A stretch of 31,381 bases of DNA from a virus, in IMG/VR virus record IMGVR_UViG_3300044949_001749, positions 1-31,381 of that record; one strand, written 5' to 3'. Positions 1 to 6,970 of the stretch are shown here, in pieces. Under the pieces are notes generated by a model. That model worked only from the letters and a program-made list of their open reading frames with translations. It did no database searches and was not told where the DNA came from. Numbering within the stretch: position 1 is the first letter of the stretch; each line of letters begins with the position of its first letter. The translations under genes were made by a program, and so were the position numbers.

Positions 1-5
1 ACTAT

Positions 6-287
6 GTGAAGAACAGACAAATAGTGCCCGAAGAAAATTATGAATATCTTCCACCGGGCCTACCGTCTTCACAAATAAAAGATTTGAACAAACGTATGAA
101 TCCCAGTGAGCCTTTTGTCTGGAGAAAGCCTGCACATATTGGGGGCAGTTACACCGAAAAAGAACTACTGGATCGTGGCTTTAAAAAATCCAAATACAAC
201 ACCTGGGGCGGCACAGAAAGAATGTGGAATCGATTGGCAGGAATCTCTGAATCCGCGGACTACATTCAAGAAAAAATCAGTCGTTAA
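6..287 (+). CDS. Small conserved-looking protein, function unknown
   Basis: A 93-residue reading frame with a GTG start that overlaps an upstream stop codon (TGA at 7-9), which suggests translational coupling to a gene just left of the window. The frame is open to the window edge, so the true start could lie further upstream. The protein is polar, with a Pro-rich N-terminal third (YLPPGLPSS) and a central GGSYTEKELLDRGFKKSKY stretch that looks like a small folded module. Near the C-terminus it carries ESADYIQE, almost the same as ESADYIDE at the end of the 12337-13209 product. I do not recognise a family. Its position beside virion-type genes suggests a structural or packaged role, by inference only. 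Confidence 0.6.
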   Translation: MKNRQIVPEENYEYLPPGLPSSQIKDLNKRMNPSEPFVWRKPAHIGGSYTEKELLDRGFKKSKYNTWGGTERMWNRLAGISESADYIQEKISR

Positions 288-304
288 TTTAACTGCGTTA
301 AATA
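287..304 (+). promoter_or_regulatory. Inverted repeat overlapping a late-promoter-like TTAAATA
   Basis: A 7-bp inverted repeat (ATTTAAC, TGC loop, GTTAAAT at 287-303) starts at the stop codon of the first ORF and overlaps TTAAATA (298-304), close to the T4-type late-promoter core. The next gene starts at 329 behind a good ribosome site (AGAGGAA near 318-324). There is no T-run, so a terminator is unlikely. This is a weak call because AT-rich spacers throw up such strings by chance. Confidence 0.25.
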
Positions 305-328
305 TTCCATTAGTTTTAAGAGGAAACA

Positions 329-1246
329 ATGGCTGATAACCAACCCACAACCCAAGCACCTTCACAACCACAAGCTGGTCAAATTCAAGTCAACATTGAT
401 CGTATACGACAAACTCGTGTGCATATTTGTATGCCTTGCTACGGAGGGCAACTCACCGAGTCCACGTTTATGAGTTTTATCAAATGGTCAAACACTGCTC
501 GTCAATTGGGCATTGAATGGACCATGGAAACCATGACCAATGAGTCATTGATCACTCGTGCTAGAAACACACTCACTGCTAAATTTCTTACCAATCCTGA
601 TTCAACACACTTGATGTTTGTGGATGCTGACATTGGCTGGGAACCTTGGCACTTGCTGGTGCTGTTGGATCGTGACGTTGATGTGATCGGCGGTCTGTAT
701 CCCATGAAATCATTGCCCATTAAATGGTGTGTTAATGGTTTTGAAGGTGCCGAAGAAGGACCCGATGGCCTGCAAGAAGTCACAAAGACTGGCACAGGTT
801 TTATGTTGATCAAGAAACATGTGTTTGACAAGCTGAAATCACATCCTGCTGTGAAGCCGTTTAAAAATGACATTGGCTTGCCTGCTGATCTAGATCCGCA
901 CATGAAAACCTACTTTGACACTGCTGTGCGTGAAAATCGCTACTATTCCGAGGACTGGATGTTCTGCGAAAACTGGCGAGACATCGGTGGTAAAGTGTGG
1001 GTAGACAAGCGAGTGCTGTTACGCCACACAGGCACCTATGTGTTTGACTGGGCCGCACAACAACAGGTATATCAAGATCTACATGCCATGGCCACAGCCG
1101 GAACCAATGTTGCACCTGTGGACACTGGCAGACAGGCCACCACGCAATACGCTGCTCCGCAAATTGCAGCTCCTGCTGCACCTGCTGCTGCACCTGAACC
1201 AGTCAAGGGAAAAAAGCTTGGGTCCAAAGCCAAAGCCAAAGCCTAA
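329..1246 (+). CDS. Glycosyltransferase-like protein (GT-A type, DAD motif)
   Basis: A 305-residue protein. Residues 31-37 (VHICMPC) look like the first strand of a GT-A nucleotide-sugar fold. FVDADIGW has the metal-binding DxD motif at D99-A-D101, and YYSEDWMFC (205-213) supplies an acidic SED motif as expected near a catalytic base, followed by H233. This order (VxxCMP, ARN, DAD, SED) fits GT2/GT-A-like phage enzymes. The donor and acceptor cannot be read from the sequence. Residues 270-305 form an Ala/Pro-rich linker ending in a Lys-rich tail (KGKKLGSKAKAKA), a histone-tail-like feature that could bind DNA or a virion surface. The start is fixed by AGAGGAA about 6 bases upstream. The gene ends at a terminator, so it closes a transcription unit. 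It could decorate virion proteins, given its position beside virion-type genes. Confidence 0.7.
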   Translation: MADNQPTTQAPSQPQAGQIQVNIDRIRQTRVHICMPCYGGQLTESTFMSFIKWSNTARQLGIEWTMETMTNESLITRARNTLTAKFLTNPDSTHLMFVDADIGWEPWHLLVLLDRDVDVIGGLYPMKSLPIKWCVNGFEGAEEGPDGLQEVTKTGTGFMLIKKHVFDKLKSHPAVKPFKNDIGLPADLDPHMKTYFDTAVRENRYYSEDWMFCENWRDIGGKVWVDKRVLLRHTGTYVFDWAAQQQVYQDLHAMATAGTNVAPVDTGRQATTQYAAPQIAAPAAPAAAPEPVKGKKLGSKAKAKA

Positions 1247-1247
1247 T

Positions 1248-1271
1248 AAAAGCCCGCAAGGGCTTTTGTTT
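1248..1271 (+). terminator. Rho-independent terminator
   Basis: A perfect 8-bp stem AAAAGCCC / GGGCTTTT closes on a GCAA tetraloop (1248-1267) and runs into GTTTT. It lies 2 bases after the stop codon of the glycosyltransferase-like gene. This is the clearest terminator in the window. It separates that gene from the large polyprotein gene, which appears to have its own promoter just downstream. Confidence 0.8.
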
Positions 1272-1307
1272 TGACTAGTTCAACAAAAACTCTATAACAC
1301 TGCTGAC

Positions 1308-1315
1308 AATAAATA
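1308..1315 (+). promoter_or_regulatory. Candidate T4-type late promoter (AATAAATA)
   Basis: AATAAATA matches the T4 late-promoter core TATAAATA at 7 of 8 positions. It lies between the terminator and the polyprotein start at 1337, where a promoter is needed. A start site about 6-7 bases downstream would give a leader of only about 15 bases. Confidence 0.45.
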
Positions 1316-1334
1316 CAAGTTGATAACCAACTTG
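1316..1334 (+). repeat. 7-bp inverted repeat in front of the polyprotein start
   Basis: CAAGTTG (1316-1322), ATAAC, CAACTTG (1328-1334) is a perfect inverted repeat ending 2 bases before the ATG, in the place of the ribosome site. No Shine-Dalgarno sequence is visible for this gene. The repeat could be a protein-binding site next to the late promoter, or a hairpin limiting translation in read-through RNA. Confidence 0.4.
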
Positions 1335-1336
1335 CT

Positions 1337-4300
1337 ATGAATATTTTTGAAATTGATTCTTTTAATCTTGCGGACGCTGTAAAATTCAACAACGAATTAA
1401 ATCCGCGTATTTGGGATGGCATGAAAATGCGTCCCGAAGTTCGCGAAAAACTGTTGACCATTGCAGCAGATTTTCAACAAAGTTTGGGAGTCAACGGCCT
1501 AGATGTAGAAGACATCACTGTGAGTGGCAGCAACGCAGGATTCACGTATACCCCACATTCAGACATTGATCTGCACCTGGTGGTTCGCATGCCCGAAGAT
1601 TGCGACGAAGTTTATCAAGAACTGTTCAATGCCAAAAAATATCAATACAACGACGAACACGACATACGCATCGGCGGCTATGATGTAGAGCTGTATGTGC
1701 AGCCCAGCGACCAGCCACATGTGAGCGCAGGTGTTTACAGTGTAAAAAACAACGACTGGATTCATATTCCTCGACAGATTGCTGCTCAAGTTGATGACGA
1801 GTCTGTGCGCAACAAATACGAGGACGTCAAGGCCAGAATTGAATCTGCGCTGAAAAGCAACGACATCGATCGCCTGCGCAGACTCTGGGACAAGATCAAA
1901 GACATGCGCAAGTCGGGCCTGGCTCAAAACGGAGAACTGGGCCCAGAAAATCTTGCTTTCAAGATGCTGCGCACACAGGGAGATCTAGGCCAGCTCAAAG
2001 ATGCCATAAACCGCGCACGCGATGCTGAACTCAGCCTAAATGAACGACGCAAGAAAAAGAAAAAGTCTCGTGTAAAATATGGATTCGGTGGTTATTGGGC
2101 GCCTGGATTTGCGTTTGGCGGCAGTGGAGAATCCGGAGAAGGCGGTGGTGGTGATGGCGGTGGCGAGAGCAAATTTGGTGAAGACGTTACGCTGACACCA
2201 TCTGGTGTCAGTCCCAGCACCAAGATGTTTTTGAGTGAAAAGGATGTGCCCGGCCAGACCGAAATCATTTTTGACTTCATGCGTTATGTTGTCGATGAAT
2301 TAGAGCTGCACAATGTGCCCAAACTGAAAATTCACCGAGATCCACAGTGGAGCGTGATGCACAAAACATTTGGCAGATATCGCGATGACACAGGCCAAAT
2401 TGACCTGGCTGTGGGCAATCGTCACATCATGGATGTGCTGCGAACTCTGGCACACGAACTACAGCATCGCAAGCAGGACGAGCGTGAGCACATGCCCGAT
2501 GGTGCTGGCGAAACTGGATCACGTTTTGAAAATGAAGCCAATGCTGTGGCCGGTGTGCTAATGCGTCAGTATGCTGAACTGCACCCAGAATATTTTGAAG
2601 ATGTGCCTGTGAGTGAATCAGCATCAGGCTACATTCCCAAGAACAAAAAAGAAGCACAAAAGCCACAATACCAAATGGCCTTGAGTGTGGATATCAAGCC
2701 CGGACAAACAGGTAAGGAAGCCAACAAAATGGCCTTGGATACCGATCGTCAAGGCAAGCCCAGTTTGGTTTTCAAAAGTGTAAATCAGCTTGCTGAAGAA
2801 TTCGACCAATTTAAAAAAAACAAAAGTCACGGCTATAATTCCCAACCGCTGAGTCAAGAGCCTGGGGAACAAGAAGATGATCTGGGCAATCAGGAAGCCA
2901 CTGGCCCTGAATTCCCACCACAAATGCCTGCAGGCACAACCAAGATTGACGTGGATGATTTAACAGACTGGTATAGACTGGGCATGGACATCAGCGATTT
3001 AGACGACGCTGATCCCGAAGATTACGGCAAAGGGCCACCGCAAACTGTGGTTGTGTTTCCCAGTGACAAAGCCGAACAGGGCTATCTCAAACAATTCAAA
3101 CGCCTGGGCCTGAAAACACACGACATAGATCCCGATGTTGAGGGTGGCGAAGACATCTCTGGCAAGCACCTAAACGAAGCAGATCGCAGAGACGTGTTAA
3201 AAACCATGGCCGCAGGAGCAGCCGCTGCTGCTGTGCCAGGTATGTCAAAGGCCGGAACATTTGTTGATATACCAGCCATGGCCACCACTGATCCACAACA
3301 GGTTGAAAAAGTATGGGTTCCTCGTTTTCAAGAGCTCACTCTGAGATGTCAAAACATGTTACAGAGACTGATAGCTGCTGCTGGACCCCGATGGGCTCAA
3401 AGCCTGCGAGGATCAACTGTGCGTGTGGTGTCAAATCAAAACTATGCACAGGCCAACAGTCAAACCAAACTGGTCACTATTGATCTTTCGGTGTTCTGGG
3501 ATGCGCCCGATTCTGTGCTGGCATTTGCCATAGCACATGAGTTGGGACACATTGCGCTGGCTCACAAAGAAGTAGACATCGACAATGCCGATTACGCAAA
3601 ACGAGTTCAAGCAGCAAAAATATCACAGCAACAAGAACTCGACGCAGATGCATTTGCAATACAGGTATGTAAAATTCTTGGATACAATCGTTCAGAGCTG
3701 TTTAGATTTATTTCCAGAAATGAACAAGAATATCAGTTGTTCAGACAAATGATGCAGTCGCCCACTGACACACATCCCACCTACAGAGAACGCATTGAAC
3801 GTGCAAGAAAAAATGGATTTGAACTATCACGTGGCGGTATTCAACAGATGCAGGCTCTTCAGCAGCACTTGGCCGAAGACGAGCTGGTAGAAAGTCTGCG
3901 CCAGGAATTTGAGTTGTTGGAAAGTGAAATGCTGGGCGAAATTGTCATGAGTCCTTCCAATCTCAGAAAACAAGCTGCTCAAACAGGCGCACTAGCAGGT
4001 ATGGAATTTGAAATGATTGTGCCCGATGTCAATATTGAAGATGACATTGAGCCCGAATACGAACGCGACGACAGTGCGGATCAGCGAGCCCGTAGCTTTG
4101 ACGACATTGAACAATTCTTCTTGGATGGCGATTACAACGGTCGGGGTGATGTTCGCAGACTGATTAGCAGTCTTCAAGAAGCCTACCAGGAATGGATGAT
4201 GGAGCGCACCGACGACGACTGGGCCAACGAAGGCGAGGACTATGTTCACGATTATGTTACCGACAACGATCTATTTGATCGAGACGAAGCGTTGACTCAA

Positions 4301-5887
4301 GCCCGAGACGAAATCGCAGATGCTAACCCCAATCTTGACACTGATTCTGAAGAGTTCAATGAACTGTTGAGCACTCGAGTCAACGATCTAGAAGAGCAGT
4401 TTGCAAAAGATGAATTTGAAAATCAGGGAAGCATCTACAACGATGCGTTTGAACAGTTTGTTGATGAAAAAAATCAGGACTACGACGAAAGTGACTTTTT
4501 AGAAGACACTGTGCCTTACATGAGTGATGTCGCTAACAGTTATGACATACAGTGGCCCTATTGGGTTGACATCAATGCTGATAGACCAAGAAGCCCCGAC
4601 ATAGATTCAGTGGCCGAAGATTTCAGTGAAGCCATTGGCAGACCAGTAAACACCAGTCAACGATACAGCATGGGTGTGAGACAACCCGGCAAGTATGTTG
4701 TAGAGCCCGATGGCAGTTTGAATCCTGATGACGTCAATGACATGGGCTTGGAATTTGTAAGCCCGCCACTGCCCATTGACGAAATGCTGAGTGATCTCGA
4801 AAAGGTCAAGGCCTGGGCCGAACAACGTGGGTGCTACACCAACAGTTCAACTGGCTTGCACATCAATATTAGTGTGCCCGACTTTGATGTGGCCAAACTT
4901 GACTATGTGAAACTGGCACTGTTGCTGGGCGACAAGTATGTGTTGGAGCAGTTTGGACGTAGTTCAAACACCTATACAGAATCTGCCCTGGGCAAAGTTG
5001 AGAACATGGTGCGTCAAAATCCACAAGTGGCTCAGGCACTGTTGGACAAAATGCGCGGGCACATGGAAGATCTTGCCACCAAGGCTGTGCACTCAGGCGA
5101 AACAGAAAAATTCACATCAATCAATACCAAACAAAATCGCATTGAGTTTCGCTCACCGGGTGGCGATTGGTTGAATGATAACTTAGACAAGATTGGAAAC
5201 ACCCTGTTACGTTTCACCGTGGCTTTGAGTGCTGCCATGAACCCCGAAGCCTACAGAGAAGAATACCTCAAGAAGCTATACAAATTATTGTCACCCACTG
5301 CCGATACAAATCGCAACAAAGACACTGTGAAGTATTTTGCTGACTACGTTGCAGGCAATATACCCAAGGCTGCACTGCGTAGTTTCGTCAAGCAAGCACA
5401 GTTGGAGCGAGGTGTTGCCAAGGGCCGAGTCACTGGACCCATGTGGTGGGAGGTGATCAATCCTGCCATGCCCCAGGCCAGCATCAACGTCGTGGCCAAC
5501 AATGCGGAAGAGGCCATTGCCAGCGCAATATTGCCAGGCAACTATCCTGAGTGGGCCAAAGTGCAGAATAATCTTAAAGCAACTCCACTGCGTTCATATA
5601 CAGCACCCGCAGCAAAAACTACTGAACCTGCTGCCCAAGCACAGCAGCAGGCCACACCAGCTTCGCAGAATACCGGCGACCCTGGCAGTCTCATTGACCA
5701 AGGTCTTGCTGCCAGCAGCAACTTTACCGGCAACTGGTTGATTCAAGATCCTGAAGGAAGAACTCTGCACAGATTTGGCGGAGTTGGCAATAGTCAAGGT
5801 GATGCCAATAACTTTGCATTGCGCTGGTTGAGATCAAACCCGCAACACATATACACTGGTGTTGAAGTAGTTCCGGAACTTAGATAA
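1337..5887 (+). CDS. Giant modular protein: nucleotidyltransferase, two HExxH peptidases, amidoligase-like domain
   Basis: A 1516-residue chain. Residues 1-230 are a Pol-beta-type nucleotidyltransferase with SGS at 63-65, catalytic D76-I-D78, and an acidic third site at D116/E118. LSLNE (232-236) is followed by KKKKK and a Gly-rich linker (to about 277). Residues 285-425 hold a zinc peptidase-like domain with HELQH at 373-377 and a likely third ligand in FENEANA (E398/E400). Residues 535-610 are an unknown acidic module. HLNE (611-614) then precedes a Tat-like segment and an M48-like peptidase: HELGH 734-738, third ligand in ELDADAFA (E767), THP at 812-814. Residues 889-1350 resemble an amidoligase (MEFEMIVPD, GLEF, STGLHINIS, NRIEFRSPGGDW), with an acidic insert at about 900-1080. 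Two small modules end the chain (about 1365-1415 and 1463-1516). Internal xxE sites at module borders suggest prohead-protease processing. The module calls rest on motifs and the processing is inference. Confidence 0.85.
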   Translation: MNIFEIDSFNLADAVKFNNELNPRIWDGMKMRPEVREKLLTIAADFQQSLGVNGLDVEDITVSGSNAGFTYTPHSDIDLHLVVRMPEDCDEVYQELFNAKKYQYNDEHDIRIGGYDVELYVQPSDQPHVSAGVYSVKNNDWIHIPRQIAAQVDDESVRNKYEDVKARIESALKSNDIDRLRRLWDKIKDMRKSGLAQNGELGPENLAFKMLRTQGDLGQLKDAINRARDAELSLNERRKKKKKSRVKYGFGGYWAPGFAFGGSGESGEGGGGDGGGESKFGEDVTLTPSGVSPSTKMFLSEKDVPGQTEIIFDFMRYVVDELELHNVPKLKIHRDPQWSVMHKTFGRYRDDTGQIDLAVGNRHIMDVLRTLAHELQHRKQDEREHMPDGAGETGSRFENEANAVAGVLMRQYAELHPEYFEDVPVSESASGYIPKNKKEAQKPQYQMALSVDIKPGQTGKEANKMALDTDRQGKPSLVFKSVNQLAEEFDQFKKNKSHGYNSQPLSQEPGEQEDDLGNQEATGPEFPPQMPAGTTKIDVDDLTDWYRLGMDISDLDDADPEDYGKGPPQTVVVFPSDKAEQGYLKQFKRLGLKTHDIDPDVEGGEDISGKHLNEADRRDVLKTMAAGAAAAAVPGMSKAGTFVDIPAMATTDPQQVEKVWVPRFQELTLRCQNMLQRLIAAAGPRWAQSLRGSTVRVVSNQNYAQANSQTKLVTIDLSVFWDAPDSVLAFAIAHELGHIALAHKEVDIDNADYAKRVQAAKISQQQELDADAFAIQVCKILGYNRSELFRFISRNEQEYQLFRQMMQSPTDTHPTYRERIERARKNGFELSRGGIQQMQALQQHLAEDELVESLRQEFELLESEMLGEIVMSPSNLRKQAAQTGALAGMEFEMIVPDVNIEDDIEPEYERDDSADQRARSFDDIEQFFLDGDYNGRGDVRRLISSLQEAYQEWMMERTDDDWANEGEDYVHDYVTDNDLFDRDEALTQARDEIADANPNLDTDSEEFNELLSTRVNDLEEQFAKDEFENQGSIYNDAFEQFVDEKNQDYDESDFLEDTVPYMSDVANSYDIQWPYWVDINADRPRSPDIDSVAEDFSEAIGRPVNTSQRYSMGVRQPGKYVVEPDGSLNPDDVNDMGLEFVSPPLPIDEMLSDLEKVKAWAEQRGCYTNSSTGLHINISVPDFDVAKLDYVKLALLLGDKYVLEQFGRSSNTYTESALGKVENMVRQNPQVAQALLDKMRGHMEDLATKAVHSGETEKFTSINTKQNRIEFRSPGGDWLNDNLDKIGNTLLRFTVALSAAMNPEAYREEYLKKLYKLLSPTADTNRNKDTVKYFADYVAGNIPKAALRSFVKQAQLERGVAKGRVTGPMWWEVINPAMPQASINVVANNAEEAIASAILPGNYPEWAKVQNNLKATPLRSYTAPAAKTTEPAAQAQQQATPASQNTGDPGSLIDQGLAASSNFTGNWLIQDPEGRTLHRFGGVGNSQGDANNFALRWLRSNPQHIYTGVEVVPELR
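3179..3256 (+). other. Internal Tat-like signal segment directly after an LNE site
   Basis: This covers residues 615-640 of the 1516-aa product. After HLNE comes ADRRDVLKTMAAGAAA, then AAVPGMSKAG. It has twin arginines R617-R618, then x-hydrophobic-L-K, an Ala-rich weakly hydrophobic core and an Ala-x-x-Ala-like end. That fits a twin-arginine export signal (consensus S/T-R-R-x-F-L-K), but it sits mid-chain. Cleavage after E614 would expose it at a new N-terminus, immediately before the M48-like peptidase. It may also be a relic of a captured secreted bacterial peptidase. Confidence 0.55.
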
Positions 5888-5888
5888 C

Positions 5889-6434
5889 ATGAGAGCACTA
5901 GAGTTTGTCGTTGAGGCCCGAGTTCCCAGTGTGCGTGAGCAAATCATTGCTGACGTGCAAAAGCACGGGGCTGGTGAATACTTTGTGCGCTTCACTGACC
6001 GAGACAAACTGGGCTTTAGCGGACGTCAATGGTTTGGTCAAACTCCCGATGTGGATCACCCCAAATTTGATGTGGACTACATTGGACACGGCGTGGGACG
6101 TAGAGCCTTGTGGTTCTATCCCCTGGCAACATACTTGGATGAAACTCGCGGAGTTTACGCCGAAGAACAGCCCTATGTTTGGCTGATAAAGTTAAAGCCC
6201 GATGCTTGGTTACAGCCAGTCAGACGTGGCGATAAAGAACTACAGAAGCCTCCTGCAGGTAAACAACGTGTGGGTATCATGCGTTACAGCAACCCTCCAG
6301 CAGCAATATTTTTCACACACGGCTACAATGTCATTGGTCGTTATTATGATTACGCCAAGCGGCATCAAAGACATGGCGACGTCAAGGGACGCCCAGAACC
6401 CAGTTTCTTTGACCGTATCAGGGGCATGGCATGA
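5889..6434 (+). CDS. Putative internal head protein with capsid-targeting-like leader
   Basis: A 181-residue protein starting one base after the stop of the giant gene. The N-terminus MRALEFVVEA matches the pattern of T4 internal-protein leaders (short, basic then hydrophobic, ending in Glu before a small residue), so cleavage after E9 is plausible. The body (VGRRALWFYPLATY; YVWLIKLKPDAWLQPV) looks like a compact alpha/beta fold with alternating strands. I do not recognise a family. An ADP-ribosyltransferase-like fold crossed my mind but I cannot point to its catalytic residues. The C-terminal third is basic. The last codons overlap the next start (ATGA), so the two genes are translationally coupled. 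Confidence 0.7.
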   Translation: MRALEFVVEARVPSVREQIIADVQKHGAGEYFVRFTDRDKLGFSGRQWFGQTPDVDHPKFDVDYIGHGVGRRALWFYPLATYLDETRGVYAEEQPYVWLIKLKPDAWLQPVRRGDKELQKPPAGKQRVGIMRYSNPPAAIFFTHGYNVIGRYYDYAKRHQRHGDVKGRPEPSFFDRIRGMA

Positions 6435-6970
6435 GAGCTAGAGAATTTTTAACTGAACTCAGGGACAGAATGTTTCAATACATCAAGAGTGTATTGCCCA
6501 ATTGGCCCGACTATGTGTTAAAAGATTGGATATATAATCTTGCTCGTGGCGAACATCAGGCCGGTGTGTATTTTAAACCCGATGCTGACTTTGATCGCTG
6601 GGGCTTTAATCGAGAAACCATTTTAAAAATGATTGCAGATGCTGGGCTGAATCCCAATACAAAATGGCAACTGATTCCCAACATGAAGTTTACTATTGAT
6701 ATGTTTGAGCCAAATAGCAAGAAAAAATTAATCGGGCGCGCCGGCGGAAAAAGTATGCCAGGTATAGACGTATCAAACGACAAAGAAAGACATGCTACAC
6801 AGGCCGCACTGGCACAACAACAAGGTGGTGTGCGTAAAGAACCTGTGCTGTTGATTAAATCCAGTCAGGGTTATGAGTTACTGGAAGGCTGGCATAGAAC
6901 CATTCAACATTTTGCCATGTATCCAGATGGATACACAGGACCTGCATACGTAGCGGTGAGTGTCAAATGA
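6431..6970 (+). CDS. ParB/sulfiredoxin-like fold protein with capsid-targeting-like leader
   Basis: A 179-residue protein with the leader MRAREFLTE (1-9), likely removable after E9. Residues 137-161 (EPVLLIKSSQGYELLEGWHR and onward) resemble the ParB/Srx superfamily signature: a beta strand, then GYxLLEGxHR leading into a helix. The ExxR-type catalytic or nucleotide-binding core would be E152-G-W-H-R156. ParB-like proteins bind CTP or DNA and some are nucleases, so activity here cannot be fixed. The N-terminal half (20-110) is unrecognised. The gene overlaps both neighbours by ATGA (6431 and 6967), which places it in one coupled unit with the leader-bearing genes around it. Confidence 0.65.
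   Translation: MRAREFLTELRDRMFQYIKSVLPNWPDYVLKDWIYNLARGEHQAGVYFKPDADFDRWGFNRETILKMIADAGLNPNTKWQLIPNMKFTIDMFEPNSKKKLIGRAGGKSMPGIDVSNDKERHATQAALAQQQGGVRKEPVLLIKSSQGYELLEGWHRTIQHFAMYPDGYTGPAYVAVSVK

Noticed and set aside
2092-2280. Pro/Ser-rich frame on the reverse strand
   Set aside because: It is the shadow of the Gly-rich linker (GGGGDGGG) of the giant gene on the + strand, with no ribosome site and no plausible fold.
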